Assembly (NCBI GenBank): GCA_965208525.1
Contig: OZ242340.1
Location: 1,488,001-1,552,000 of the forward strand
Direction: 5' to 3'
From: VXYL01 sp965208525
GTDB taxonomy: Bacteria; Pseudomonadota; Gammaproteobacteria; Pseudomonadales; Azotimanducaceae
Length of the DNA: 64,000 bases
Below, one piece after another: positions 35,538 to 46,000 of this stretch (within the stretch, counting starts at the first letter, position 1; each line of letters begins with the position of its first letter). The notes beneath the pieces were generated by a model. The model saw only the letters and a program-made list of their open reading frames with translations. It made no database searches and had not been told where the DNA came from. Both the position numbers and the translations under genes were made by a program.

Positions 35538-36080
35538 TCAGTTGGTGCTGAATTCCGTGTAGTGCGCGGCGTCGATGAAGCGGCAGTGGAGCGCATCGCG
35601 GCCGCTGCCTTCAAGGCGATTGAAGGTGCAGCGCACCCGGGTTCGGTTGCCGTCGTAGGCGTCCCGGAACTGTTCCACCACCTGATTCAGCGTCGCGTGG
35701 TGCTGCTCCGGGATCGTGGCCATGACGTTCTCGTAGAGCTCGACGATGCCGGGGCGGCTTTCGCCCGAAGCGGCAACGCCGAGCCAGCCGACGGCCTGGA
35801 CGATGTCCTTTTCCGTGCTGCCGAGGCCGTTCAGGTAGATCGAGCCGAGCTGCGACTGCGCCTCCTTGAAGCCGCGTTCCGCGGCCACCACGAGGTGAGG
35901 CATCGCCTGGTCGTATTCTTCCTCGAAGTAGTGCATCTCGCCCATGGTGATGGCGCCCCGAGTTTCGCGGATGATTTCCGGCGGAACACGCTCAACTTCG
36001 CGCCGAGCCTCGCCAGCCACTGCGGGAGCGGCGGTCGCAATCGCGGCCAGCGTTCCGGCAAGAATTCGCACGGCCTTCAT
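35538..36080 (-). CDS. Exported Sel1-like repeat protein
   Basis: 180 residues with signal peptide 1-22 (MKAVRILAGTLAAIATAAPAVA) and AAGGGGAGAA before the ATG. Residues about 45-105 contain Sel1-type helix pairs: YDQAMPHLVVAAERGFKEAQSQLGSIYLNGLG and VQAVGWLGVAASG. Such solenoids are protein-interaction scaffolds. Two C-terminal cysteines (VRCTFNRLEGSGRDALHC) could form a disulfide. It heads the group of genes with pcm. Confidence 0.75.
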   Translation of the reverse strand: MKAVRILAGTLAAIATAAPAVAGEARREVERVPPEIIRETRGAITMGEMHYFEEEYDQAMPHLVVAAERGFKEAQSQLGSIYLNGLGSTEKDIVQAVGWLGVAASGESRPGIVELYENVMATIPEQHHATLNQVVEQFRDAYDGNRTRVRCTFNRLEGSGRDALHCRFIDAAHYTEFSTN

Positions 36081-36170
36081 CGTTCTCCCCTTTTGGAAGC
36101 GCGCGAGCAATGCCGCCATATTACTCCCCCCTGTGCGGGTGACAACGCACCGAGCTGGTACCGAGCCTTC

Positions 36171-36291
36171 GGAGGGAAGGCATTCTGCGGACGCGCCGGA
36201 GGGCGCGCCCCTAGCGCCGACAGGCGCTTGCTTTTACGGTTCGCGTCAGCGCGCCAGAGAGCGTGCAGGGAGGGCAGAATGCCTTCCCTCC
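36171..36291. repeat. R1 repeat, full copy
   Basis: Left arm GGAGGGAAGGCATTCTGC is truncated relative to other copies; right arm GGCAGAATGCCTTCCCTCC is complete; the centre has GCGCC-GACA-GGCGC. Confidence 0.8.
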
Positions 36292-36319
36292 AGAGGCCCT
36301 AAGCAAATGCGCCCTACCG

Positions 36320-37237
36320 TCATTCCGGCTCGGCTGGGTCCGTGGTGTCTTCCGGTTCGTCGGCTTCTGGCATGAGGTCCATGAGGGTCACGTTCATGCG
36401 CTCGGCGATGTAGGAGGCGACCTCGAACTGGCCGGCGATGCGGTTTGAGGTGGCGATGTAGTCGTCGTCTTGCTGGTAGAGGGTGAGTTCCTGCATGCCG
36501 TCGTCGTCGGTTAGCTGGAACTTCGCGGTCGCCGGCTCGGGAAGCTCGCCGTCGAAGGTGCCGGTGACGTTGAGGCCCGTGAACCTGCCGACGAAGGTTC
36601 GCACTTCGTCCGCGTCCAAGGTGGCATCGCCCGCTTCCCACACGTCATCGTCCGTGCGCGTGAGGGTGAAGCCCTCCTCTCCGGTGCGCTCGATGCGGGA
36701 GAGTGTGCCCTCGGGGCGCAGCAGCGAACGTTCCAGCCAGTCGCCTTCCTTCACACCGGCCTCGTAGTTGGAGAAGTCGATGGAATAGACGTCGCCGCCG
36801 TCCGCATGGCGGGCATGAACGCGACGATAGCCGGGGGAGGTGCCGAGGAAGACATCGGCGAGGTCGTCATCGCCAGCGCCGACGCGGATGCGGCGTTGGT
36901 GGCTGTCCTCGGTCACCTCGAATCGCTCCGCCGTCGCGTCGCTCGTGGCCACCGGCCAGCCGCCGGCTGCGTCCGCGAGCTTGTCCAGCATCTCGGTCAC
37001 CTTGGAGTCGTCTGCCGGCAAGCCGCCTTCGAGGGTCCATTGCTCGCCCTCGCGAGCAAGGCGCACGGAGCCGTCCTGGTTGCTCACTTCTACCGCATCG
37101 GCAGCACCTGCGTCGAACGAGAGGAACGGATCCGGCTCGCGCACGCCGCCAGCCTGCGCCGCCAAGATCACGGCCACGATCACGAGTTGTGCGGCGAGCA
37201 GCCCGCCGAGGATGGCTGGTGTGGGTTTCAGGTTCAT
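36320..37237 (-). CDS. DUF4340 domain protein of the Gld-like ABC operon
   Basis: 305 residues: an N-terminal membrane anchor (about 8-28), then repeated DUF4340 beta modules (VEVSNQDGSVRLAREGEQWTLEG..., IERTGEEGFTLTRTDDDVWEAGD). Its ATG overlaps the upstream stop by 4 bases (ATGA) and GAGGAGG precedes it. DUF4340 proteins regularly accompany GldG-like ABC auxiliary proteins. Acidic C-terminus EADEPEDTTDPAEPE. Confidence 0.8.
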   Translation of the reverse strand: MNLKPTPAILGGLLAAQLVIVAVILAAQAGGVREPDPFLSFDAGAADAVEVSNQDGSVRLAREGEQWTLEGGLPADDSKVTEMLDKLADAAGGWPVATSDATAERFEVTEDSHQRRIRVGAGDDDLADVFLGTSPGYRRVHARHADGGDVYSIDFSNYEAGVKEGDWLERSLLRPEGTLSRIERTGEEGFTLTRTDDDVWEAGDATLDADEVRTFVGRFTGLNVTGTFDGELPEPATAKFQLTDDDGMQELTLYQQDDDYIATSNRIAGQFEVASYIAERMNVTLMDLMPEADEPEDTTDPAEPE

Positions 37238-40200
37238 GCTGCCTCCTCGGGTCGGTTGGCGCTTGCCGCCTCGTCGAGCCAGCCGGCAAAGCGCTTGCGC
37301 ACCGCCTGCCGCCGCTGCCGGGCGATGACGAAGACCACGCCGACGCCCACCAACGCCAGCAGATAGTTGACGTATTCCCAAGTGCGTTGATCGTCCTCGC
37401 TCATGGGCGGCAGGGTGCGGTTGAAATGGCCGCGACTGCGGATGGAGAGCAGCGATTGCTCCTCCACTGCCCAGTCCGCGACGTTGGCGAGCATCTCGAT
37501 CGAGTTGGCATAGATGGTGCCGTCGGCGGAGCCGATGAGGCGGATGTTCTGATCCGAAACGAAGGTGCTCGAGCCGATCAGGATGAGCCGGGCGGATTCC
37601 GGCGAACGCTCGATCACGGCGCCGATTTCGCCAATGCCCTCGGTTTCGGCGGCCTCGCCTTCCTCGCCGAGCTCCGCTTCGTGGTCGTGGTCGTGGTCGA
37701 GGCCGAGGTCCGCAAGCTCGTCGATTGCTTCGATGTCGCTCTCGGGTTCGCTCGCGGCCTCGCTCTCGTCTGCCTCTGCGGCCTCGGCCGCGGCGGTGCG
37801 CGCCTGCTCGAACACGGGCGACTCGTCGAAGAACGAGTCGAACCGCCCTTCCACCAGCACGGCGAGCGCGTTGCTGCCGGCCTCGCCGACGGGCGTGTAG
37901 GTCACCTCTCCTTCAAGGTCTAGCTTCGGCATGATGTCGGTGTCGGTGGAACGCCAGCTTGCCGGCGAGCTTTGCACCAACGTCGTCACGGCGCGCGCGG
38001 CGTTGGCCTCCTCGTCCACATCCACGGGCGAGGCCCACGTCATCGTCAGTTGCGGCACGCCGCTGGTGATGGCGCTGTCGGCGTTGAGCCCCTCGTCGCG
38101 CACGTCCACGAAATAGGGGTAGTCCTGCATCTGCACGTCCTGAAAGCGGAATCCGCCCACCTCGCGGATCACCGGCAGCGGGAAGGCGGCGTTTTGCGGG
38201 TCCATCACGAACGACTGGTCCAAGGTGAGGCCGTGGTGTGCCAGCCAGTCGTCGAGCCCGGTGTTGTTCGGCGTTGCGTAGAGCGAGTCTTGGGCGTAGG
38301 TGGCGTTGAAGCTCGACGCCGCCAGCACCACCGTGCCGCCACGCATCAGGAACTGGTCGATGGCGAACACCGATTGCTCGTCGAGCGACTTCGGGTCCAC
38401 CACGAACAGCACTTCCGCCGCCGCCGGAGGCTCGCCCCCGGACAGGCTGGCAGTCTCGAGGTCGAAGTCGGCGCCGAGCACGTCGCGCAGGGAAGCGTAC
38501 TGGTTCCCCGGTGGCTGCGGCATTTGCTGCGCCATGTACGGTGGCGGCGCTTCCGGTGCGGAAACGGCAACCGTCTTCAGGAGGCCCGCCGCGAAGCGCT
38601 TGAGGCCCTCCTCGATGCCGCGCTTGAGGCCGTCGGCGTCGAACGACTCGGGGATGGGCATCTGCACCACCGTCTCGCCGTCGGTGAGCGTGAGATAGAA
38701 GTAGAAGGTGTTGGCGTCGAACAGGCTCGCCGCCATGGGGCGGAAGCCGAAGTCCTCGGCGATCTGCAGCGCGACCGAGCCATCGCCGGCGTCGGGGTCC
38801 ACCATCTGCACCGCCAGCTTGCCGTCCGACTCGGCCTGAAGCTCCGCGAGCACGGCGTCGAGATCGACACGCAAGTCGGCAAGCGCCTCCGGCAGCTGCG
38901 CCGGCGGCGAGAGGTAGCCGACAAAGGTGACATTGTCGCTGACGCTGTCGAACACGCTGCCGCCGCCCTGAAAGCCGAAGAGCACCTTCTTGATGCTGCG
39001 GGTGATGTCGTACTCGGGGTTGCGAAGCTGCACGTCGAGGTCTGCCTCGCCCCGCACCTTGACGTCGATCAGTTCGCGAAAGCCGAGCACTTCGTATTCG
39101 TCGCCGTACTGGACGAGCACGTCGAAATAGGAGTTGACGAGGCTCGCCTGATAGCGGTCTGCCACCTGGAACGGCACCGGGCGGATGCCGTACTTGGTGT
39201 TGGCCTCGTCCTCGATTTCCGGATCGTCCGCCGGATCGATCAGTTCGAGACGCACCTGGCCGTCGCCCGCCACCTCGTATTCCGCCAGCAAGTCCTTGAG
39301 CTGCGGCGCCAGCGGCGCGAGCAGGGGATGGGTCTTCTCGCTGAAGTAGCCGCGAATCAAGAGCGGCTCGCGCAGTTGCCTGAGATAGCCGTGGGTGGCG
39401 TCGGAAATCGAGTATTGGTTGCCTTGGGTCACATCCCAGCGCAGGAAGCTGACGTGGTGCAGCCAAACGTTGGAGACGATGAGGTTGGCGGCGAGAAGCC
39501 CGAAGACGGCAAGCCCCCTTCGGTGTCGCTGCCGTGCCGGCATCGACGCGCCGTCCCTCGGCCGCGCCCAACCGAGCCGCTGAACCACGTTGACATTGCG
39601 TGCCAGAACGATGGCGGTGAGCGAGGCGTAGAACCACAGGTCGCGGAAATCAAGCACGCCCCGGGTGATGGATTCGAATCTGGAACCCGCGCCGATGCTG
39701 CGCAGGGTGTCTGCCACGCCACCGGTGAAGAGGTCCGTCAAGAGCGGATGGCCCACCATGTAGAACCCGCCGCAGAGCAGCACCGAGAGGATCAGCGAGA
39801 CGATCTGGTTGTCGCTGCGCGCGCTTTGGAAGAGGCCAATCGCAAGATAGGTGGCGCCGAGGAAGCTCGCTGCCAGATAGCCCGAGATCACGGGGCCCCA
39901 GTCGAGGTCGCCCAGCAGCGCAACCGAGATGGGCAGGGGCAGCGTCAGCGCGAGCGCGATGCCGAGCAGGACCGCGCAGGCGAGGAACTTGCCAATCACG
40001 AACTGCGGCACCGACGCCGGCATGGTGACGACGAACTCCAGCGTCCCGCTCCGCCTCTCCTCGCTCCACATGCGCATCGTCAGCGCCGAGCAGAGGAAGA
40101 TGAGCAGCACCGGGAGCCACTCGAACATGGGCCGCACGTCGGAGATGTTGCGGGCGAAGAAGGTCTCGCCCCAGAAGAAGGCGAACAGCGTCACGCCCAG

Positions 40201-40320
40201 GAAGGCGAGCAGGAAGAGGTAGCCGATGGGCGAGGAGAAGAAAAGCCCGAGCTCCTTGGTGGCGATACGCCGCGTGGTGGGCCAGAACGGCGGCGTGGTG
40301 GGGAACACGTCAGGCTGCAT
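37234..40320 (-). CDS. Fused ABC-2 permease and GldG-like auxiliary protein
   Basis: 1028 residues. Residues about 1-260 are an ABC-2 permease like GldF/NosY (six membrane segments, with MRMWSEERRSGTLEFVVTMPAS as the cytoplasmic loop). From about 280 the protein continues as the GldG / ABC_transp_aux periplasmic part (QGNQYSISDATHGYLRQLREPLLIRGYFS), ending in a membrane segment (WEYVNYLLALVGVGVVFVIA) and a basic tail. An acidic low-complexity stretch with DHDHDHE lies before the last domain. Normally two genes; here fused. GAGGAGG precedes the ATG and the frame overlaps the ATPase gene by 11 bases. Confidence 0.87.
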   Translation of the reverse strand: MQPDVFPTTPPFWPTTRRIATKELGLFFSSPIGYLFLLAFLGVTLFAFFWGETFFARNISDVRPMFEWLPVLLIFLCSALTMRMWSEERRSGTLEFVVTMPASVPQFVIGKFLACAVLLGIALALTLPLPISVALLGDLDWGPVISGYLAASFLGATYLAIGLFQSARSDNQIVSLILSVLLCGGFYMVGHPLLTDLFTGGVADTLRSIGAGSRFESITRGVLDFRDLWFYASLTAIVLARNVNVVQRLGWARPRDGASMPARQRHRRGLAVFGLLAANLIVSNVWLHHVSFLRWDVTQGNQYSISDATHGYLRQLREPLLIRGYFSEKTHPLLAPLAPQLKDLLAEYEVAGDGQVRLELIDPADDPEIEDEANTKYGIRPVPFQVADRYQASLVNSYFDVLVQYGDEYEVLGFRELIDVKVRGEADLDVQLRNPEYDITRSIKKVLFGFQGGGSVFDSVSDNVTFVGYLSPPAQLPEALADLRVDLDAVLAELQAESDGKLAVQMVDPDAGDGSVALQIAEDFGFRPMAASLFDANTFYFYLTLTDGETVVQMPIPESFDADGLKRGIEEGLKRFAAGLLKTVAVSAPEAPPPYMAQQMPQPPGNQYASLRDVLGADFDLETASLSGGEPPAAAEVLFVVDPKSLDEQSVFAIDQFLMRGGTVVLAASSFNATYAQDSLYATPNNTGLDDWLAHHGLTLDQSFVMDPQNAAFPLPVIREVGGFRFQDVQMQDYPYFVDVRDEGLNADSAITSGVPQLTMTWASPVDVDEEANAARAVTTLVQSSPASWRSTDTDIMPKLDLEGEVTYTPVGEAGSNALAVLVEGRFDSFFDESPVFEQARTAAAEAAEADESEAASEPESDIEAIDELADLGLDHDHDHEAELGEEGEAAETEGIGEIGAVIERSPESARLILIGSSTFVSDQNIRLIGSADGTIYANSIEMLANVADWAVEEQSLLSIRSRGHFNRTLPPMSEDDQRTWEYVNYLLALVGVGVVFVIARQRRQAVRKRFAGWLDEAASANRPEEAA

Positions 40321-41215
40321 CGGGAACCTCCTCGCTGGCCTCGCGGAAGATCGCCTCCAGGTCCCGCACGGCGGGATGCAGGGCGTGAACCGCGACGTTG
40401 CCGGCGACCAGACGCTTCGCCACCTCTGCCCGCTCAGCGGCGCCGCCGGCGGCAAGATGCAGCAGCAGGGCGCCGTCGTCGACGGTCACGTCGGCGATGC
40501 CATCGAGGGCGCGGGCGACGAGGCCCGGTTCGGCATCGGTTTCGAGCCGCAGGCGGCCGCTTTCCTGCAAGGCGTCGAGGCGCTCGTCCACCGCCAGCCG
40601 GCCGTTCGAGAGGATCATCACGCGATCGCAGATGGCGTTCACCTCTTGCATGATGTGGGTGGAGAGGATCACCGTCGCGTTCTCGGCAAGGCTCTGGATC
40701 AGGTGCCGCATCTGTTGGGTTTGCGACGGATCGAGGCCGTTCGTGGGTTCGTCCAGGATCAGGATGCCCGGCTCGTGGACGATGGCCTGCGCCACACCGA
40801 CGCGCTGGCGAAACCCCCGCGAAAGCGTGCCGATGACGTCGGTGGCGCGACCGAGCAGGTCCGTGGCGGCCAGAGCCCGGCGTATCGCCGCCGGACGGTC
40901 CGTCACGTTGCGCAAGGTGGTCACATAGTCGAGGTAGTCGACGACGGTCATTTCCGGATAGAGCGGCAGCGTCTCCGGCAGATAGCCAAGATTCGCCTGC
41001 ACCTGCTTGGGTTCGGCGACCACATCCACCCCGTCGATGGTGACGGTGCCATCGCTCGGCTCCAGGAATCCCGTGAGCATCTTCATGATCGTGGACTTGC
41101 CAGCCCCGTTGTGGCCCAAGAGCCCCACAATCTCCGCGCGATCGATCTCGAAGCTCACGGAATCCACCGCCAGCGTCTCACCGTATCGCCGCGTGAGTCC
41201 TTCGGTGCGAATCAC
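40310..41215 (-). CDS. ABC transporter ATP-binding protein, GldA-like
   Basis: 301 residues. Walker A GHNGAGKST, signature LSRGFRQRVG, Walker B ILILDEPTNGLD, and H-loop STHIMQEV. Preceded by AAGGAGG; the GTG at 41215 is preferred over a TTG farther out because the ATPase fold starts with VIRTEGLTRRYG. It powers the fused permease/GldG protein downstream. In this family substrates are often unknown; gliding itself is not implied outside Bacteroidetes. Confidence 0.9.
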   Translation of the reverse strand: MIRTEGLTRRYGETLAVDSVSFEIDRAEIVGLLGHNGAGKSTIMKMLTGFLEPSDGTVTIDGVDVVAEPKQVQANLGYLPETLPLYPEMTVVDYLDYVTTLRNVTDRPAAIRRALAATDLLGRATDVIGTLSRGFRQRVGVAQAIVHEPGILILDEPTNGLDPSQTQQMRHLIQSLAENATVILSTHIMQEVNAICDRVMILSNGRLAVDERLDALQESGRLRLETDAEPGLVARALDGIADVTVDDGALLLHLAAGGAAERAEVAKRLVAGNVAVHALHPAVRDLEAIFREASEEVPDAA

Positions 41216-41347
41216 GTCTACGAACTCCTCCTTGTTCCATGCGCTCCGCAAAAAAGGAGCGACGCGCCCGTTTTCGAGCGGCGCGTAATGTAGCCGGGCT
41301 GCGAGCGAGTTTCTACTGTCAGAGGCGAGGAGTGGTGGCAGTGGGCG

Positions 41348-41761
41348 TCAGACGGGGTGGATGCTCACCAGCGCTTCAAGGCCGCTGAAGTCGTCCGGGT
41401 TTCTCGTGTAAACGGCAAGCCCGTTGGCTGCCGCCGTGGAGGCGATCAGCAAGTCGGCGAGCCGGGTGCGGGCTGTCCGTCGGGCGGTGCGTGTGGCTGC
41501 AAAGACTCGCCCATACATGCGAGCGGCCTCCGCATCGAACGGCAGAGGGTCCCACGTCTCGGCGGCCCATTGGAGTCGGTCTTGCCTGCGCGCCCGTTCT
41601 TCGTCGCTGCGGGCCGCATGGGGACCGGCAGCAAGCTCTGCCAGAGTCACGGCCGCAATCGCCGATTCGTGGGGTAGAACGCTGCCGTCGATCGCGGCGA
41701 GGTCGATCAGCACGGAAGTGTCGAGCAGTCCTCGGCTCGGTCCGGCAACGGTTTCAGCCAT
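41348..41761 (-). CDS. PIN-domain toxin (VapC-like)
   Basis: 137 residues. PIN nuclease acidic residues: Asp in LLDTSVLIDL, Glu in TLAELAAG, Asp in RLADLLIAST, and Asn/Asp in TRNPDDFSGL. Ribonuclease toxin of a type II system. Its ATG overlaps the antitoxin stop by 8 bases, so the pair is translationally coupled. Confidence 0.88.
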   Translation of the reverse strand: MAETVAGPSRGLLDTSVLIDLAAIDGSVLPHESAIAAVTLAELAAGPHAARSDEERARRQDRLQWAAETWDPLPFDAEAARMYGRVFAATRTARRTARTRLADLLIASTAAANGLAVYTRNPDDFSGLEALVSIHPV

Positions 41762-42002
41762 CGACGGCTTGATCTATCGCGGCATCCACATCATTGCGGA
41801 ACTGCTCGGCATCTATCGTGGGCGCGTTCGCAGCTGCCTCGGCGATGGCGGCGCTCGAAACAAACGTCCGGCGACGGATCGGGCGAAGCTCTGCAACCGG
41901 CTCTCCATTTCGGGTCACCACGAAAGTGCGGCCTCCGCGAACTTCCCGAAGGACAGCGGACGATGCATTGCGAAGCTCGCGCTGGCTAATCATCCTTTCC
42001 AT
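41754..42002 (-). CDS. Phd/YefM-type antitoxin
   Basis: About 82 residues. MISQRELRNASSAVLREVRGGRTFVVTRNGEPVAELRPI is the standard Phd/YefM DNA-binding fold; the C-terminal part should neutralise the PIN toxin. ATGs at 42002 and 41993 are both possible; the latter has GGAAAGG directly before it. A start at 42020 is unlikely because it would include the palindromic operator. Confidence 0.87.
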   Translation of the reverse strand: MERMISQRELRNASSAVLREVRGGRTFVVTRNGEPVAELRPIRRRTFVSSAAIAEAAANAPTIDAEQFRNDVDAAIDQAVDG

Positions 42003-42009
42003 TCCACGA

Positions 42010-42029
42010 GCGTAGCACATTTGCTACGC
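42010..42029. promoter_or_regulatory. Palindromic operator of the toxin-antitoxin pair
   Basis: Perfect inverted repeat GCGTAGCA-CATT-TGCTACGC directly upstream of the antitoxin start, where Phd-type antitoxins bind to repress their own operon. Confidence 0.65.
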
Positions 42030-42130
42030 TGCGCGTCAACTGCGACAGCCGGCGGGACGCGACAGCACAGGGCTTCGGGAGCACGCATCCTATAGACTGG
42101 CGGCGACCAGAAGCCAATGGGGAATGGGAC

Positions 42131-42991
42131 ATGCAGGATGTGGCGGGAAAGGTAGCGTTCATCACCGGGGGTGCGAGCGGGATGGGGCTGGCGATGGCGC
42201 GGTCGTTCTCGCGAGCCGGGATGAAGGTGGTCATCGCCGATGTCGAGGAAGCCGCGCTCGCCACCGTGCGGGCGGAGTTTGAGGCGAGCAACGCCGAGTT
42301 TTTGGACCTCAAGGTGGACGTGACCGACCGCGATGCGATGGCGGCTGCCGCGGACGCGGCCGAGGAGCGCTTCGGCAAGGTGCATGTGGTCTGCAACAAC
42401 GCCGGCGTAGTGGCTGGCGGCACGGTGGATTCCCACACCTACAACGACTGGGACTGGGTGACGCGGGTGAACATCGACGGCGTGGTGAACGGCATCCAAA
42501 CCTTCGTCGAACGCATCAAGCGGCACGGCGAGGGTGGCCACTTCGTCAACACGGCTTCCATGGCGGGGCACATCGCCGTGCCGGCGCTCGGCATCTATGT
42601 GATGACCAAGTTCGCGGTTGTGGGCATCTCCGAGACGATGCGCACGGACCTCGCACCGCACAACATCGGCGTCTCCGCCCTCTGCCCAGGCGTCGTCAAC
42701 ACCAACATCTTCACTTCCGAACGCAACCGACCTGAGTCGCTTTCGGGAGATGCACGCCCCGCCCTCATGCGCGACGCGCCGCCCGAGGAATGGGACAGCC
42801 GGCTGGAAGACCTCCGCCACCGCTCCCTCGACCCCGCCATAGTCGGCGACATGGTCCTTCACGCCATCCGCGAAAACGAGTTCTATATCTTCACCCACCC
42901 CGAACTGAAGGAAATGAGCGACCAACGCTTCGAGGAAATGGCGGGCGCCTTCGAGCGCTGGGCGACCTATCGGGAAGAACGAGGCGTCTAA
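42131..42991 (+). CDS. Short-chain dehydrogenase/reductase
   Basis: 286 residues, classical SDR. NAD(P) loop TGGASGMG (13-20), NNAG motif, catalytic Ser in NTASMAG, and YVMTK active site. The acidic residue after the second strand (IADVEEAA) favours NAD. C-terminal GVSALCPGVVNTNIF is the substrate-loop region. Stand-alone gene; substrate unknown. Confidence 0.9.
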   Translation: MQDVAGKVAFITGGASGMGLAMARSFSRAGMKVVIADVEEAALATVRAEFEASNAEFLDLKVDVTDRDAMAAAADAAEERFGKVHVVCNNAGVVAGGTVDSHTYNDWDWVTRVNIDGVVNGIQTFVERIKRHGEGGHFVNTASMAGHIAVPALGIYVMTKFAVVGISETMRTDLAPHNIGVSALCPGVVNTNIFTSERNRPESLSGDARPALMRDAPPEEWDSRLEDLRHRSLDPAIVGDMVLHAIRENEFYIFTHPELKEMSDQRFEEMAGAFERWATYREERGV

Positions 42992-43034
42992 CGTCACGCC
43001 TCATCGTCGGTATGCGACGGCGCCCCCAAGAACA

Positions 43035-46000
43035 TCAGCGACCGGCCACCACAATGCTGTAGTCGAGGCGTTTGCCGTCGATGGTGGCTGATAGATCCTG
43101 CGACTTCCCGGCCGCTCCCTCGGCAAGGCGCAAGGCCAGAACTTCACCGGCGATGTAGTCGTGGTGTTCGGCCATCGCCGCTTCTAGCTCGGCATCAGCC
43201 GTGTAGGCAATTTCGACTCGGTCGGTGACTTCAAGCCCCAACTCCCGCCGTGAGCGTTGGATGCGATTCACCACCTCGCGGGCGAGGCCCTCTCGCACCA
43301 GATCCGGCGTGAGGGTGCAGTCAAGGTCGATGGAGACGAGGCGGTCGGAAACCGCATTCGTGCCCGGCATGGCCTCGCGGAAGACGTTGATCTCTTCGGT
43401 GGTGAATGTCTCGCCGTCGAGGGTCAGCGAACCTTCGGCCTGGAACGCCTCCAATGCCTCGACATCGAGCGCCTCCACCTGCTTCTGCACCTCGCGCATC
43501 CGCGGCCCGAGGCGCTTCCCCAACACCGGGAAGTTAGGTTTGGCGTAGAGCCGTATGTACTTGCTCTCGTCCTGCTCGTAGCGCACGGCCTTGACGTTGA
43601 GCTCGCGGCGAACGGTCTCCTCAAGGCTCCGGAGGCCGTCGAGCAGGTCGGCATCGCGGTGGACGATGGTGAGCGACGCGAGCGGCGTGCGCAGGCCAAT
43701 CTTCACTTCCTCGCGCTTGCGTCTTGCGAGCAGGATGACGCGCTGCATTCGCGTCACGGCATCTTCAAGCGCTGGCTGGGTTAGGTCGGCGTCGGCTTCG
43801 GGATAGTCGAGCAGGTGCACCGAGAGGGCGCCGCCTTCTTCGTCGTGCTCACTGGTGCGAGGGGGAGCACCTCGCGCTCCCCCAAGCCGAGACAGCGACA
43901 GGTAAATGTGGTCCGCCAGAAACGGTGCGAACGGCGCCATCGCCGCAGATAGCTCGTACAGGGTCGTGTAGAGCGTCGCGTAGGCCGCCTGCTTGTCCGC
44001 CGTCATGCCCTCGCCCCAGAAGCGTGGGCGGTTCAGGCGGATGTACCAGTTGGTGAGGTCCTCGATGAAGGAGAACAGCCTCGGCACGACGTTGTCGAGT
44101 CGATATCGCTCCATCTCGCGGCCAATGTTGGCCTTCAGCGTTTGCAGGCGCGACAGGATCCATCGGTCGAGGATGTTCGCGCTTGCGCTCGCGCCTTCCG
44201 GCCCGGGAGACCACCCATCGATCTCGGCATAGGTTGAAAGGAACGAGTGGGCGTTCTTCCAAGGCAGGAGCGCCCGCCGCACCATGTCGCGAACGCCGTC
44301 GTCGGTGAAGCGCTGTTCCTCCGCCCGCACCAGGCCAGAGGTCATCAGGCAAAGCCGCACCGCGTCGGCGCCGAAGGTCTCCATGAGCTCTTCGGGCGGG
44401 GTGTAGTTGCGCAGGCTCTTGGACATCTTCTTGCCGTCCGCGGCCAGCACCATGCCGTGGACGATGACGTTGCGAAACGCCGGCTGCTCGAACAGCGCAG
44501 CGGCGAGCACCAGCAACGTGTAGAACCAGCCGCGGGTTTGGTCCAGGCCTTCCTCGATGAACTCCGCCGGGAACCCTTCCTCAAACGCCTTGTGGTTCTC
44601 GAAGGGATAGTGCAACTGCGCATAGGGCATGGAGCCGGACTCGAACCAGCAGTCGAGCACCTCTTCCACGCGGCGATAGACGCCTTCCTCGCCGTCCACG
44701 GTGAAGGTGAGGGGGTCCACATGCTCCCGGTGCAGGTCCGTGACGGTCACCCCGGTCAGCTCGGTGAGTTCCTCCACGGAACCTAGGCAGCGCACCTTGC
44801 CGGTGACGTCGTTTTCCCACAGCGGCAGCGGCGTGCCCCAGACGCGGTTGCGGGAGATGGCCCAGTCGATGGCGCCCTTGAGCCAATTGCCCATCCGGCC
44901 CTCTTTGAGGTGGCCGGGCACCCAATGCACCTCGTCATTGGCGGCGACGAGCTTGTCTGCGATGTCGGTGACGCGCACGAACCAGGAAGGCACAGCGCGA
45001 TAGATGAGCGGCGTGTCGCTGCGCCAGCAATAGGGATAGCTGTGGTTGATGACGGCTTCGTCGTAGAGCGAGCCGTTTGCCTTGAGGCGCTTGGTGATGG
45101 CCGGGTCGGCGTCCTTCACATACTGGCCGGCGAAGTCGCGCACCTCCTCGGTGAAGACGCCGGCCATCGTCACCGGGCAGGCGAAGGCATCGATGCCGGC
45201 GGTTCGCAGCACGCGGTGGTCGTCCTCGCCGAACGCCGGTGCTTGATGGACGAGCCCCGTGCCCTCGTCGGCGGTCACGTAGTCGTCGAGCACCACTTGG
45301 AATGCGCCGCGTGTGCGTTCAGTTTCGAAGTAGTCGAACAGCGGCTCGTAGGTGCGGCCTGCCAGGTCGCGACCCTTCAGGCGCGCGACCACTTCAAGCT
45401 CGGAATGCCGGGAGCGATAGTGTTCGAGGCGCGCTTCGGCGAGATAGATCGTCTGGTCGCTTTCCGCGTCCCGCACCTTGACGTAGTCGAGGTTCGCGTG
45501 GGCGCAGACGGCGAGATTCGAGGGCAGGGTCCACGGGGTGGTGGTCCAGGCTGCGAGATATGCATCCTCGTCCTCGAGCTTGAAGAGCACCGTTACCGCA
45601 GGGTCCGTGACGTCGAGATAGTTCAGCCCCGCCTCGAAGTTGGCCAGCACCGTTTCCAAGGAGGTGGAGACGGGCATGACCTTGAAGCCCTTGTAGATCA
45701 GGCCCTTGTCCCAGAGCTGCTTGACCACCCACCAGACCGACTCCATGTACCAGGCGTCCATGGTCTTGTAGTCGTTGTCGAAGTCCACCCAGCGGCCGAG
45801 ACGCGTGATGGTCTTGCGCCACTCGGCGACATAGCGCTCGACGATGGCGCGGCAGCGGTCGTTGTAGCCAGCGACGCCGAACTTCGCCACCGCCTCCGCC
45901 GCCGACATGCCAAGGCTCTTGTCGATCTCCTGTTCGATGGGCAGGCCGTGGCAGTCCCAGCCGAAGCGCCGGTCCACATAGCGCCCTTTCATCGTCCAGT

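Noticed and set aside
37972..40653. 893-codon open frame on the plus strand
   Set aside because: Antisense to the permease/GldG gene; a by-product of high GC at third positions.
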